A stretch of 64,000 nt of DNA from CBDDKZ01 sp965230415 (GCA_965230415.1 CBDDKZ010000005.1:4030001-4094000); one strand, 5' to 3'. Shown: positions 9,015 to 19,177, counted from the first letter of the stretch. Translations and numbers: made by a program. Notes: a model not told the origin generated them from the sequence alone.

Positions 9015-9752
9015 ATGAATATTTTAGTTTGTATAACACATGTACCTGATACAACCTCCAAAATAAGTTTTACTGATGGCGATACTAAGTTCGATAAGAA
9101 TGGTGTGCAATTTATTATTGGTCCCTACGATGATTATGCACTTGCGAGAGCGGTTGAATTAAAAGAACAACACTCGGCATCTATTACGGTTTTACATGTC
9201 GGAACGGCAGAATCCGAACCTACAATACGAAAGGCACTGGCCATTGGTGCAGACGAAGCTATACGTGTAGATGCTGATCCTGAAGATGCTTTTTTTGTTG
9301 CAAAACAGATTGCGGCTATAGCAGGACAGAAAGATTATGATCTTATTTTAATGGGAAGGGAATCCATTGATTCTAATGGAGGAGCTGTGCATGGTATGGT
9401 TGGTGAATTATTGAATATACCGAGTATTTCTCCGGTAATGCGCCTTGAAATTAATGGCACTGTAGCAGAAATGGATAAAGAGATAGAAGGAGGTAAAATG
9501 GTGGTAGAAGCATCGCTACCATTTGTTGCCGGCTGTCAGGAACCTATTGCAGAATGGAAAATTCCAAATATGCGAGGAATCATGTCGGCCAGAACGAAAC
9601 CTTTAAATGTAGTTGAGCCTGTAGAAGCGGCTAAAGGTGGTGACATAGTAAGTTATGAGTTACCCCCTCAAAAAAGTGCTTGTAAGATTATTGACGCAGC
9701 TAACGTGAATGAGCTGGTTGATGCTTTGAAAAATGAAGCAAAAGTAATCTGA
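9015..9752 (+). CDS. etfB: Electron transfer flavoprotein, beta subunit
   Basis: Small subunit of the heterodimeric ETF, which accepts electrons from acyl-CoA dehydrogenases and passes them to the quinone pool through an ETF-quinone oxidoreductase. The 245-residue length is normal. Family features are MNILVCITHVPDTTSKI at the N-terminus, the AVELKEQHSASITVLHVG region, the DLILMGRESIDSNGGAVHGM motif and the PNMRGIMSARTKPL segment of the recognition loop. etfA follows after 23 nt. The pairing with menA/menC genes in the same window fits menaquinone as the final acceptor. Confidence 0.95.
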   Translation: MNILVCITHVPDTTSKISFTDGDTKFDKNGVQFIIGPYDDYALARAVELKEQHSASITVLHVGTAESEPTIRKALAIGADEAIRVDADPEDAFFVAKQIAAIAGQKDYDLILMGRESIDSNGGAVHGMVGELLNIPSISPVMRLEINGTVAEMDKEIEGGKMVVEASLPFVAGCQEPIAEWKIPNMRGIMSARTKPLNVVEPVEAAKGGDIVSYELPPQKSACKIIDAANVNELVDALKNEAKVI

Positions 9753-9775
9753 TTTTTAATCCAAAAGAATTTAAT

Positions 9776-10729
9776 ATGTCAATTTTAGTATATATAGAAA
9801 ATGATAACGGGGAGGTAAAAAAGGCATCGCAGGAAGCTATTGCATATGCCTCAGGTTTGGCCAAACAATTAGGTACAGATTGTGTTGGTTTGGCCGTAAA
9901 TATTTCGGAAAGTGAATTGACTAACGTTGGGAATTACGGTGTTGGCAAGGTTTTATCCTATTCTAATGACGGGCTCGCAGCTGATTCAATATCCGATATT
10001 AGTGCAGCTATTGCAGCGGCAACGCAACAAGCCGGAACTAAGGTGGTTGTGCTTGCAAGTACATCACTTGGCGAAGCAGTAAGCGCTCGTCTGGCCATTA
10101 AACTGGATGCCAGCCTGGGAACAAATGTAATAGGTTTACCAGATACAGGTTCGGGGTTTGTGGTAAGAAAAGGAGTTTATACAGGTAAAGCTTTTTGCAA
10201 GATTAATCTCAAGAGCGAAAATAAAGTGCTTACAGTAAAGAAAAATGGTTACGATTTTGAAAAGGGAAGTGAATCGGCAAGCATCGAGTCTATAGATCTG
10301 GGCATTTCAAGTGAAGAAAAAGTTCAGGTTAAAGAAATAAAAAAACAGGAAGGTACGATATTGTTACCCGAAGCAGATTTAGTAGTGTCTGCAGGAAGAG
10401 GGCTCAAAGGACCCGAAAATTGGGGGATGATTGAGGAGTTGGCACAGTTACTTGGGGCTGCGACGGCATGTTCCAAACCAGTATCTGACGCCGATTGGAG
10501 ACCGCATCATGAACATGTTGGGCAAACAGGTATTAAAGTTAGTCCAAATTTGTATATTGCGGTCGGAATTTCGGGAGCTATCCAACATTTGGCTGGAGTG
10601 AGCTCCTCAAAAACGATTGTTGTTATCAATACCGACGAAGAGGCACCTTTTTTCAAAGCTGCAGATTATGGTATAATTGGCGATGCTTTTGAGGTGATTC
10701 CAAAATTAATAGAAGCGTTGAAAAACTAA
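9776..10729 (+). CDS. etfA: Electron transfer flavoprotein, alpha subunit
   Basis: Large, FAD-binding subunit of ETF; 317 residues. The C-terminal FAD domain is unmistakable: GRGLKGPENWGMIEELAQLLG, the GATACSKPVSDADWRPHHEHVGQTG stretch, YIAVGISGAIQHLAGV (FAD ribityl contact) and INTDEEAPFFKAADYGIIGD. Domain I has the alpha/beta fold with SILVYIENDNGEVKKASQEA. The gene is cotranscribed with etfB (23 nt gap) and probably reads on into the bifunctional nuclease gene (8 nt gap). Confidence 0.95.
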   Translation: MSILVYIENDNGEVKKASQEAIAYASGLAKQLGTDCVGLAVNISESELTNVGNYGVGKVLSYSNDGLAADSISDISAAIAAATQQAGTKVVVLASTSLGEAVSARLAIKLDASLGTNVIGLPDTGSGFVVRKGVYTGKAFCKINLKSENKVLTVKKNGYDFEKGSESASIESIDLGISSEEKVQVKEIKKQEGTILLPEADLVVSAGRGLKGPENWGMIEELAQLLGAATACSKPVSDADWRPHHEHVGQTGIKVSPNLYIAVGISGAIQHLAGVSSSKTIVVINTDEEAPFFKAADYGIIGDAFEVIPKLIEALKN

Positions 10730-10737
10730 TTTTTGAT

Positions 10738-11361
10738 TTGGATAAAATTGAGTTAGAAATCTTGGGCTTGTCTTCAAGCCAATCGCAAACGGGGTCGTTT
10801 GCACTAGTACTTGGAGAAGTGACGGGGAAGCGGAGACTGCCTATTATTATTGGGATGTTTGAAGCGCAAGCCATTGCTATTGAAATTGAAAAGATATCTC
10901 CAAACAGGCCTATGACGCATGACTTGTTTAAGTCTTTTGCGGAAAATTTCGAATTTGAATTAAAGGAGATCGTTATTTCAGACCTGAAAGAAGGGGTGTT
11001 TTTTGCTAAAATGATTTGTACTAACGGCGTACGTGAGGTGGAGATTGACTCCAGACCTTCAGATGCTATTGCAATAGGGTTACGTTTTGATGTACCCATA
11101 TATACTCATGAGTACATTATGTCTGAAGCGGGAATTGTGCTGTCAGAGAGCGATGAAGAAGAAGAACTGGAAGGTGAAGGTAAATCAACCAAAGCTGAAG
11201 GTGAAGAGAGTGAGCAGGGAAGCAAAGAAGTGAAAGGTGAACAGGTTCCTCTTAATGAGATGAGTCTTGATCAGCTTAATAATCTTATGAACGATGCTAT
11301 TGGCAAGGAAGATTATGAGTATGCGGCCAAAATTAGGGATGAACTTAACAAAAGAAACTAA
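10738..11361 (+). CDS. Bifunctional nuclease family protein (DUF151 + UVR)
   Basis: A 207-residue protein with an N-terminal BFN/DUF151 domain (residues 1 to ~130): ELEILGLSSSQSQTGSFALV, EVTGKRRLPIIIGMFEAQAI, RPMTHDLFKSF and DSRPSDAIAIGLRFDVPIY. A strongly acidic/lysine-rich linker (~135-170) follows, then a C-terminal UVR motif (QLNNLMNDAIGKEDYEYAAK). The domain is known from plant and Thermotoga proteins with reported RNase/DNase activity; the biological role in Bacteroidota is unclear. The start is a TTG, supported by homologous N-termini and by the 8-nt gap from etfA. The next gene follows 5 nt after the stop. Confidence 0.85.
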   Translation: MDKIELEILGLSSSQSQTGSFALVLGEVTGKRRLPIIIGMFEAQAIAIEIEKISPNRPMTHDLFKSFAENFEFELKEIVISDLKEGVFFAKMICTNGVREVEIDSRPSDAIAIGLRFDVPIYTHEYIMSEAGIVLSESDEEEELEGEGKSTKAEGEESEQGSKEVKGEQVPLNEMSLDQLNNLMNDAIGKEDYEYAAKIRDELNKRN

Positions 11362-11366
11362 GGAAA

Positions 11367-12596
11367 TTGCCAGGAGGTAGTGAATTTAAAAATATTGCAG
11401 TAATAGGAGGAGGCCCCGCTGGGGCCTCTGCTGCTTTATTTCTTAACAGACTAGGACATCATGTAACTGTTTATGAACGTGAACCCACACCCAAACCTAT
11501 TGGAGCTGGTATAATGCTCCAACCTACGGGTTTAAAAGTACTTGAACAACATGGCTTGCGACATCAGATAGAATCGAATGGTCGCAGAATTGAGGGTGTA
11601 AAGGCCTTTACCTATGATGGTAAAAAAGTATTCGATTTTAGGTTCGATCAGACCTTACCCTGGTTTTATGGGGTCGGGATACACAGAGGATCACTTTTTA
11701 GCAACTTGTTGAATGCCTTGGAAAAAGCAAAAATAGAACTTAAGACCGATGTGGAGGCGGCAGATCTCCTATTTGACAATGCAAGTACTGTTGGGTTTAA
11801 GGATAAACGTGGAAAGAGTTATCAAAATTTCGATTGCATAGTGGTGGCAAATGGTGCTAATAACAAGCTCTTTAATAAGTTGCCAATAGTAAAAAGAAGT
11901 CGCTTTCAAAGTCAGGGAGCTCTATGGTCTCCAGTAAAAATGCCTATAGATACATACGCTGGTAATATTTATCATTCCTATAAGGGGGCACAAGGGGTTG
12001 TCGGTGCCATGCCCATTGGCTATTCAGATAACGAACATCAATCTGCTTACATGGTTAATTTTTTCGCTGCTGCCAGTACCCGGTTTATAAGAGAATGGTC
12101 TCCTGAAAAATTTGATAGTTGGAAAAGTGAATTGTACAAAATTGCTCCTAATTATGAAGATCTCATAGATGAGGTGAAAAGTTACGAGCAAATAGTAGCG
12201 ATTCCTTACAGAGATGTTTTGCTTAAAAAGATGCATTACGGCAGGGTGGCATTTGTTGGTGACGCAGCACACGCAACTGGTCCACATCTCACCTCCGGGA
12301 CTAACCTGGCATTACTGGATTCATGGATTTTAGCAGAATGTATTGCTGAAAACAAGGACATAATTCCTGCCCTCGAATCTTACAGTAAGTCCCGTTTTGC
12401 TCAGGTTCATTACTATCATTTAATTTCGAGCTTAATCACTCCCGGTTTTCAATCGTCATATCCAATGTCATGGATTAGAGATTTGGGATTGAAAAGTTTT
12501 GTTAAAATAGGATTTACACGAAAAATGATGATGGAAACGACGGCCGGTATAAAAAATAGCTTTTTTAGTAATATTGATGAAAAATATTATCGCTAA
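11367..12596 (+). CDS. FAD-dependent monooxygenase (UbiH/salicylate hydroxylase type)
   Basis: A 409-residue class A flavoprotein monooxygenase. The N-terminal dinucleotide-binding motif is IAVIGGGPAGASAALFLNRLG with the following acidic YERE strand end. The conserved second FAD motif is VAFVGDAAHATGPHLTSGTN, followed by LALLDSWILAECI. The family uses NAD(P)H and O2 to hydroxylate aromatic or other cyclic substrates; the substrate here cannot be deduced. The start is probably TTG at 11367, because no in-frame ATG precedes the FAD motif. It follows the nuclease gene by 5 nt, so it is likely in the etf operon. Confidence 0.82.
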   Translation: MPGGSEFKNIAVIGGGPAGASAALFLNRLGHHVTVYEREPTPKPIGAGIMLQPTGLKVLEQHGLRHQIESNGRRIEGVKAFTYDGKKVFDFRFDQTLPWFYGVGIHRGSLFSNLLNALEKAKIELKTDVEAADLLFDNASTVGFKDKRGKSYQNFDCIVVANGANNKLFNKLPIVKRSRFQSQGALWSPVKMPIDTYAGNIYHSYKGAQGVVGAMPIGYSDNEHQSAYMVNFFAAASTRFIREWSPEKFDSWKSELYKIAPNYEDLIDEVKSYEQIVAIPYRDVLLKKMHYGRVAFVGDAAHATGPHLTSGTNLALLDSWILAECIAENKDIIPALESYSKSRFAQVHYYHLISSLITPGFQSSYPMSWIRDLGLKSFVKIGFTRKMMMETTAGIKNSFFSNIDEKYYR

Positions 12597-12642
12597 TTTA
12601 GCTACCTTAATTTGAAATTGGCGAACAAATATAAGATAAACA

Positions 12643-13386
12643 ATGGCAAAGAGTGTACATAAAAGGAAACTTGGATTAATTGGGTTTGGAAGTTTTGGGC
12701 AGTTTATTACACCTCATTTGCAACCGTATTTTGATGTGTATGCAACTAACAGGAGCGACAAATCTGATGAGGCCAAAGCATTGGGGGTTCCGTATGTGAG
12801 TATGGAGGAATGTGCGGCAAAAGAAATAGTAGTACTTTGCGTACCGGTACAATTTTTAGAGGAAGTACTAATAAGGGTAAAGGACCATGTGCAACCAAAA
12901 TCATTATTTGTGGATGTGTCTTCCGTTAAAGTTCGCCCCTTGGAACTAATGCATAAGTACCTGCCCGATAATGTTGATATCATTGGTACACATCCCTTAT
13001 TCGGGCCTCAAAGCGGTAAAAACGGAATAGTAGGGCTTAATTTTGTGTTATGCCCCCAAAAAACGCGCCTTACACGCTCATTATATCATTTTTTCGCTGA
13101 TCGATTAAAATTGAATGTACTGGAGCGTACGCCGGAAGTTCATGACCGGCAAATGGCTTATGTACAGGCCTTGACACACTTTGTAGGCCGGGCCGTTAAC
13201 GAAATGGATATTCCTGATGTGGAGCAAAAAACAGAGGCATACCAGTATCTTTTAAATATAAAAAGAAACCTGGGTAGGGATTCTTTGGAGCTATTCTATA
13301 CTATTGAAAACGAAAATCCTTATGCAAAGGAAGTCAGGGAACAGTTTATTTCTGAACTTCAAATATTGCACAAGAAGCTAAAGTGA
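12643..13386 (+). CDS. tyrA: Prephenate/arogenate dehydrogenase family protein
   Basis: A 247-residue NAD(P)-binding protein of the TyrA family, which oxidatively decarboxylates prephenate (or arogenate) in tyrosine synthesis. The Rossmann motif is LGLIGFGSFGQFITPHL. The substrate-side motif GTHPLFGPQSGKNG is diagnostic for TyrA, with the catalytic His in THP. HDRQMAYVQALTHFVGRA is the second characteristic helix, and the LNIKRNLGRDSLELFYTI region is conserved. It is shorter than many TyrA proteins and lacks an ACT or chorismate mutase domain. It is not next to other shikimate genes, so whether it is the main TyrA of the cell is uncertain. Confidence 0.8.
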   Translation: MAKSVHKRKLGLIGFGSFGQFITPHLQPYFDVYATNRSDKSDEAKALGVPYVSMEECAAKEIVVLCVPVQFLEEVLIRVKDHVQPKSLFVDVSSVKVRPLELMHKYLPDNVDIIGTHPLFGPQSGKNGIVGLNFVLCPQKTRLTRSLYHFFADRLKLNVLERTPEVHDRQMAYVQALTHFVGRAVNEMDIPDVEQKTEAYQYLLNIKRNLGRDSLELFYTIENENPYAKEVREQFISELQILHKKLK

Positions 13387-13387
13387 T

Positions 13388-13401
13388 GCTGCTTTTGCAG
13401 C
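13388..13401. terminator. Short hairpin between convergent genes
   Basis: GCTGC-TTTT-GCAGC forms a 5-bp stem with a tetraloop in the 14-nt gap between the tyrA-like stop and the stop of the beta-helix giant. It is symmetric and could slow polymerases from either side, but has no U-tract. Confidence 0.25.
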
Positions 13402-16400
13402 TAATACTTGATCAGGAAGAAGCCTCCCTTTTTTTGAAGAAGTTCGTCCGTGCTCTGGTTAGATCCGGCGTTGTAAACGTATAGTACATAATAATACGTG
13501 CCATGTGGTAATAATTCACCGTTAAATTTCCCTTTGAATCCATCGTTTGCATTATTGGGGTAATCGTCCGATTCGTAAATAATCCTTCCGTATTTGTCAA
13601 ATAATACCAGTTGTATAGTGAATTTGGATCGAACTTCCGGTATTCGTGATACGTTTACAAGTGGCCCTTCCTGACTCCGTTGTTGGATATCAACAAATAA
13701 AAATGAATTTATAGAATCGCTGGTGTTCGGAGAAAGTACGTTATATAGGGTGATTACATAAGACTCCTCTTCCGGGGAAGGTAATGTATATACTTCATTT
13801 TTGAGTTGATATTGGTTACAGTTACCATCAACGTCGCATACTTGATAAATGAGTGGGTTGTCGATCGATGTACGGCTGATAATTGTAAGGTTTCCGTCCA
13901 CTAAATTAGTATCCGTAATTTCACCTTCAAATTCGTCAGGGTTTAACAATTCGAACGTTACAGGCGTAATGTCATCAGGGAGGAGAATGGATACCACATG
14001 CGGTTCATCTAAAACGGTGGTAACATCACTGGATCGATAATTAACGTTTAGATAAACGTTTCCTTCTAAAATGTCGCAAGCACTTTCTACGTAGTAAGTT
14101 ACAGTGCTGGTTCCAACATATTGACTTTCCGACTTATATAATATCGTATGATCACTTTGGTCAATCACTGTACCCGTGAATGAACTTTCGGAGTATAAGT
14201 AAGTGAAACCATCAGGTATTGAAGGTACAATGAATGTTTCTTCAAAGGTAAACGCATCCATCTCTATTGGTTCTAATTCAAACTTTGGAGGACATTCGGG
14301 CATTTGAAATGGCTTGCTAAAAACCGAGGTGTTTGATTTTCCGTTATTTAGCGATGCGATGTCGGTCGCCCTCACTACATAATCAGTGCTTTCTTCATAG
14401 TTGTATGTTAAAGACCAATTTCCATCAATGTCGGCATTGGTTGATGCCAAATACGAGGCGGAGTATGTTGTGTCACAATTAGACCACACAAATAAGTCCA
14501 CTTTGGCGAAGGGTTCTGTTTTACCTTCAATAGACTGTCTCATCAACTTTTCGACCTGAGGTGGCTCGATGGAATCGTTAGCAGGTTCGGCGAAGTAAAT
14601 CAAAGTACCATTACATTCGTAATCGTTCAGGCTGAATTGATTTTGAAGACAAGATGAATTCTTTAATTGAATGCCCTTGCCATGATGTGCAATCAGGTTA
14701 TTTTCTATACAGTTGTTAATGGTTGGGTCGTCTAAGGATCTACCATTCATATAAATTCCTACGTCGGCACCGGAGATAATATTTCGATCATCATCGTTTT
14801 GTCCACCTATAGTTGTAAACTCACAGGCGTCCATGAATATGTTGTAGGTTTCGTAAGTATTTTCGGATGAATAGTTGTTTTCAATGGTGTTTCCGGCAAC
14901 AACTATTAAATCGGCAACACTCAAACTTATACCCCCTCCGTGATTATCTGTTATGGAGTTGTTTTGGATGAAACTGTTCTGGGTAGCGTTAAAATAAGGA
15001 ACCACACTTACATAGATACCGCCTGCACCGCAGTTGCTTATTGTATTCTGATATATTTGGAGGTTTTGGCAATCGCTGACTAGAAGTCCTGCATCTTCAC
15101 AATTATTGATTGTGTTGTCATAAACATACACCTCATTAACTCCTTGTACCAAAATGCCTCTGCTGTTATTAATTGGCGTTGTAAAAATAGTTTGATAGGT
15201 ATCGAAATTATTATTACTTACAGCTACTTGCTGCAATAATTCAGTAGGAACAGATAAGTCAAGTATTTGAATATTAATCGCCTGGCTAAATCCGTAAAAG
15301 TTGAATCCTTTTATGGAAATGACTTCAGAAAAAGGAGGAAGTTCGTAGGCGTTGAATCCGTTAATTTGTTGGAGGACTTCTTGTCTTGGTCTCATTGAAA
15401 TTGTCGGGGTTCCGTTATAATTGGGGTTCGAGGTACCATCAATGATCACCGGGTTCGTAATTTCGAGCGAATTATCTAAAACGATTTCGGATATAGCTTC
15501 GGGGAGGTCAAATAAGATGGTGTCTACGGCTGCGCTAAGATTTGCCTGTTGAATTGCGAAAGGCAAGGTTCCACAGGTGAGTGCCATACTGTTTGTTTCG
15601 ACCAGGAAGGTGTCTGAACAGATGCCTTGTGCATAATCTGCAAATTCAGAAGTATTTCCGTTGACATCGGTAGCTGTGGCTGTGATTTTTTTCAGGCGGT
15701 CAATAAATGCTCCTGTTGCCGGAGAATAAGACCATGTGCCATCAGTTTGAGTAACTGTTTGTCCAATGAACTCACTACCTTGTTCGTCGTAAGTGCCATT
15801 TAAAGGTTCGTAAAAATAAAACAATTGTATTGTATCTCCAGGTTGACTCGTACCTGCAACATAGGTTCTGGTTAATGAGTCGGTACTTATAACAGGCGGC
15901 GTTTTACCCCCGTTTGCTTGTGTGTTACCATTCGACAATACAATTCCCCGTGTATTTCCAGACATACTGTTTTTTGTAATGAAATTAGAGTCACAAGCTT
16001 GGTTAGAAGCATTAATATGAACGGCATAACCCCAATTTGCGGTACTGTCATAAGTGTAATTGATGTAATTGTCAGGGCCTATGGTGTTTTTATGTGAGCG
16101 CAGAGAAAGTTCGATACCAAAGTCTCTCATTCCGTAGTTAGGGAAGCTTTGATTTAAAGCATCGTAACCGATATGATTTCCTGTTATGGTATTGTGTGAT
16201 GAGCTTGTCAATACTATTCCCTGACTCATGGCTGTGATGACGTTTCTTTCTTCAAAGTCTGTTGACCCCACTAAATTGTCGGTACAATTGGCACTAAGCA
16301 GAATGCCTGAAGATGGTACTTCACCTCCGGTACCATTGAAGAAAAAAGTGGTTCCGTCCATGAGGCCGCCAATCATATTACCTGTTATTTTATTTTCGGA

Positions 16401-18986
16401 CGAATTATTTAATGTAATCCCTTCATTACAATAACCAAATAAATTTCCGCTCGATCCAAATTTTCCCCCGATGGTACTATTTGTTAAACCCTCAATGGCA
16501 ATGGCCGTCTCTAATCCGTAATCAAAATCTCCGATAGCCCCCTCATAACTGGTGCCGAAATAATTTCCCGCAATAGTTGTATTGCTTACAGTATTTCCAA
16601 TAATACCTGCGGTACCTATTGAGCAGAAATAATTACGATCCAATTCGGCTTCGTTACCCACAAAAAGGCCATCTGTGTTATCTAATTCCATAGCAAATTG
16701 TAATTGTCTACCATTATTATCAGTCTGAACACCAGATGTGTCAAGGCCGAAAAAATTGCCGTAAATTTCCAGGTCGTCCGTGTTCCATATATATACGGCG
16801 GTGTAGGCATTGTCAAATGCCAAAGCTTCAACAGCAGAATTCGAAGCATTGGCACCTCTAAATAATAAAATATCAACATCACTGTTGGCTGTAATTAATA
16901 TACGCGGTTTGTCCTGATAGCCTTTGGCCGACCGGCCATTCAACAGAAGAGCATCATCTATAATAAGGACATCATTTAGTACAATGTGTTTGATACTCAG
17001 CGAGTCAAATCGTACCTCGTCAAAACCGGTATGGTTATTGGCATATTCAATTGCTGCGGGAAGCGTTCCGCACCCTGCGAGGTCATTATACCTGACCATT
17101 AAAGAGTCGGCACCCGTACATATAGCCTCTCGTTGTAACTCGTGAGACCCTCGGTCTATGTTGCTTTCAAAAATTCTGCTTTTTCCTCTTTGGTCGTGTT
17201 CTTTACTAAAATTGTTCAAAATAATTCCCGTGTTTAAAACCGGACTTTCGATATGGGGTTCATGAGAGAGTGTAAAGCTATCGTAATAGCCAATTGGAGC
17301 TAATAAGGGGTCAGTTGACCCTGTGCCCACGGTATCATTTGTTTGGCTAAATGTGGTTGATGCGGTGTAAAAACCAATAAAATTGCCTCCCAGCGAGGAA
17401 AGCGATCCGTTGTTCACTATATTTTGCCTGGAGTCAGGCTGTCCACCGAGTACATTATCTGCAATTATATTGTTTCCTAATATTAATTGGCCTTGTGCAT
17501 TTGCAATTGCTCCTCCGAATACTGAACCGGTCTGAGGTATCCTATTTTTGGTGAAGGTAGAATTTACAATGTGTACGTTTCCACCATTATCTACGGCGTC
17601 GTATGTCAAATAAATGGCGCTGCCTGAGTTGGAGCTGCTATTGGAACTAAAAGTACATTGATTAATCAGGGCATTGTGAACGTCATAATTTAATAAAAGG
17701 GCGCCTGCATTTATTTGAGCAGTATTCTGATAAAAGCTGGAGTTTTCCATTTGAAATTGCATGAATTCCGAAATAATGGCTCCACCTGAACGTTGTGCAT
17801 TATTGTTAATAAAATTGCTCTCGTAAATTTCGAGGTAGGAATCAATATTGTCTTGTTCGCCGTTTGCACTTATTGCTCCTCCGTCCAGGGTGGCATCACA
17901 AAGTTCAAAGTTGGAATGTATAATCTTTAATGTAGAACCTTGCAGGTAAATTGCTCCGCCATTTGAGTTTGCCGAGCAGTCAAAAAAATGGCAATCGAAA
18001 ATGTCAATCAGCGTATTAGAAAAGTATAATGCCCCACCAAAGCTCGCATTGTTAGCGTTGAAAACATCGCAGCTATCAAATGTACAATGGTTAATATGGG
18101 ATAGGGAGTCCAGTTCAGCATATATAGCTCCACCATTTGCCGCTCTGGTATTGCTAAAAGCGGTATAAGCAATATCTAAATAGTTAATATCGCAATAAAT
18201 GGCTCCGGCATTTTCATAAATACCATTCCCACTGTTGGCTTCACATTCAGTAAAAGAACAGTCATAAATGTAAAGCCTTACATTAGATTCGCAGTATATG
18301 GCACCACCTATTGCTGCTGTGCTTTGCTTTATAAAATTACAATGATCCAGGAATAAGTCACTCGAGTCTGCGCTTATCATACTAATTGAGGCTGCGGAAT
18401 TACCAGAATTATTACCTTCGAAAAGGCAGTGGTAGATGCTTGCTTCTTTTACGTTGTTCAGCATGAGGCACGATCCTGCTCCGGTAATATTTTTGAATTC
18501 GCTCAAAGAAACCTTTAGCCTGGAGGTACTACCGATAGATTTGACAGCTGCTGCTCCATCCCTGAATTGTATTTTGTTAAAACTGGTGTTATATAGGTCC
18601 AGGTAACTACTATCTTTTAACTGAAAACAGGATTCAATACTAAGGTTGTTGCCGGATTGGTCGCTGAACCCCAAATCATAAATGTATAGAGAAACACCTG
18701 TATCCAAAACAAACAATCCTTCCTGATTGTATAAATGAGTAAGCTCACTACCGGCTCCAATGAATACCAGGTCGTGTGTAAGCGTATCAATGTTCTGGAG
18801 TTCGAACGTTTTCGGTTCGGAAAAACCATCATGAATAAAATAAATGGTGTCATTCGCAGAGCTAGAGTCGTTGATCGAAAAATTAATATTGGAATCGTGA
18901 ATTTCAATATACCCGGCCTTCAGATTAATACATTGTACAAAAAACAGAACAATAATAACAAAACGAAAGAAGAAATAGCTGCGCAT
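13401..18986 (-). CDS. Giant secreted parallel beta-helix protein, T9SS type B
   Basis: An 1861-residue protein with a signal peptide (MRSYFFFRFVIIVLFFVQC…LKAG). Residues ~100-620 hold Pmp-like repeats in which GGAIY/GGAI alternates with short C-x-F or S-x-F beta-strand turns (for example SNGGAIYLQGSTLKIIHSNF). Two later blocks (~650-1070 and ~1150-1530) are right-handed beta-helices of the NOSD type, with N-x-I-x-G-N-x-I turns and asparagine ladders. Each is followed by a short Ig-like segment (TDGTWSYSPATG; NADIDGNWSLTYNYEE). The last ~100 residues (FDKYGRIIYESDDYP…NGELLPHGTYYYVLYVY) are a gliding-motility-type C-terminal domain, the type B T9SS signal. Likely a surface-exposed adhesin or polysaccharide-binding protein; no catalytic residues are recognisable. 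Confidence 0.85.
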   Translation of the reverse strand: MRSYFFFRFVIIVLFFVQCINLKAGYIEIHDSNINFSINDSSSANDTIYFIHDGFSEPKTFELQNIDTLTHDLVFIGAGSELTHLYNQEGLFVLDTGVSLYIYDLGFSDQSGNNLSIESCFQLKDSSYLDLYNTSFNKIQFRDGAAAVKSIGSTSRLKVSLSEFKNITGAGSCLMLNNVKEASIYHCLFEGNNSGNSAASISMISADSSDLFLDHCNFIKQSTAAIGGAIYCESNVRLYIYDCSFTECEANSGNGIYENAGAIYCDINYLDIAYTAFSNTRAANGGAIYAELDSLSHINHCTFDSCDVFNANNASFGGALYFSNTLIDIFDCHFFDCSANSNGGAIYLQGSTLKIIHSNFELCDATLDGGAISANGEQDNIDSYLEIYESNFINNNAQRSGGAIISEFMQFQMENSSFYQNTAQINAGALLLNYDVHNALINQCTFSSNSSSNSGSAIYLTYDAVDNGGNVHIVNSTFTKNRIPQTGSVFGGAIANAQGQLILGNNIIADNVLGGQPDSRQNIVNNGSLSSLGGNFIGFYTASTTFSQTNDTVGTGSTDPLLAPIGYYDSFTLSHEPHIESPVLNTGIILNNFSKEHDQRGKSRIFESNIDRGSHELQREAICTGADSLMVRYNDLAGCGTLPAAIEYANNHTGFDEVRFDSLSIKHIVLNDVLIIDDALLLNGRSAKGYQDKPRILITANSDVDILLFRGANASNSAVEALAFDNAYTAVYIWNTDDLEIYGNFFGLDTSGVQTDNNGRQLQFAMELDNTDGLFVGNEAELDRNYFCSIGTAGIIGNTVSNTTIAGNYFGTSYEGAIGDFDYGLETAIAIEGLTNSTIGGKFGSSGNLFGYCNEGITLNNSSENKITGNMIGGLMDGTTFFFNGTGGEVPSSGILLSANCTDNLVGSTDFEERNVITAMSQGIVLTSSSHNTITGNHIGYDALNQSFPNYGMRDFGIELSLRSHKNTIGPDNYINYTYDSTANWGYAVHINASNQACDSNFITKNSMSGNTRGIVLSNGNTQANGGKTPPVISTDSLTRTYVAGTSQPGDTIQLFYFYEPLNGTYDEQGSEFIGQTVTQTDGTWSYSPATGAFIDRLKKITATATDVNGNTSEFADYAQGICSDTFLVETNSMALTCGTLPFAIQQANLSAAVDTILFDLPEAISEIVLDNSLEITNPVIIDGTSNPNYNGTPTISMRPRQEVLQQINGFNAYELPPFSEVISIKGFNFYGFSQAINIQILDLSVPTELLQQVAVSNNNFDTYQTIFTTPINNSRGILVQGVNEVYVYDNTINNCEDAGLLVSDCQNLQIYQNTISNCGAGGIYVSVVPYFNATQNSFIQNNSITDNHGGGISLSVADLIVVAGNTIENNYSSENTYETYNIFMDACEFTTIGGQNDDDRNIISGADVGIYMNGRSLDDPTINNCIENNLIAHHGKGIQLKNSSCLQNQFSLNDYECNGTLIYFAEPANDSIEPPQVEKLMRQSIEGKTEPFAKVDLFVWSNCDTTYSASYLASTNADIDGNWSLTYNYEESTDYVVRATDIASLNNGKSNTSVFSKPFQMPECPPKFELEPIEMDAFTFEETFIVPSIPDGFTYLYSESSFTGTVIDQSDHTILYKSESQYVGTSTVTYYVESACDILEGNVYLNVNYRSSDVTTVLDEPHVVSILLPDDITPVTFELLNPDEFEGEITDTNLVDGNLTIISRTSIDNPLIYQVCDVDGNCNQYQLKNEVYTLPSPEEESYVITLYNVLSPNTSDSINSFLFVDIQQRSQEGPLVNVSRIPEVRSKFTIQLVLFDKYGRIIYESDDYPNNANDGFKGKFNGELLPHGTYYYVLYVYNAGSNQSTDELLQKKGGFFLIKY

Positions 18987-19148
18987 AGTAAGAGATGTTG
19001 GTTATGCCTTGGTAGTCAATGTATAAAGATAAAGTGAATATTGCGAATGTCCAAGTAAACGAGCTAACTATGCCATTTGAAAAAACACCTTAATTTTCGA
19101 TAAAGTTAATTCTCATTGCCGGGAATAAAAAATTATAAAAATCTCTTC

Positions 19149-19156
19149 TATTTTTG
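19149..19156 (+). promoter_or_regulatory. -7 element upstream of the bestrophin-like gene
   Basis: TATTTTTG matches TAnnTTTG, 21 nt before the ATG at 19178. No good -33 TTTG is at the usual spacing. Confidence 0.35.
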
Positions 19157-19177
19157 TGGTCTTAAACGAAAATCGAA

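Noticed and set aside
13412..18907. Short frames overlapping the 1861-residue beta-helix gene
   Set aside because: Out-of-frame shadows of a clearly coding minus-strand gene.
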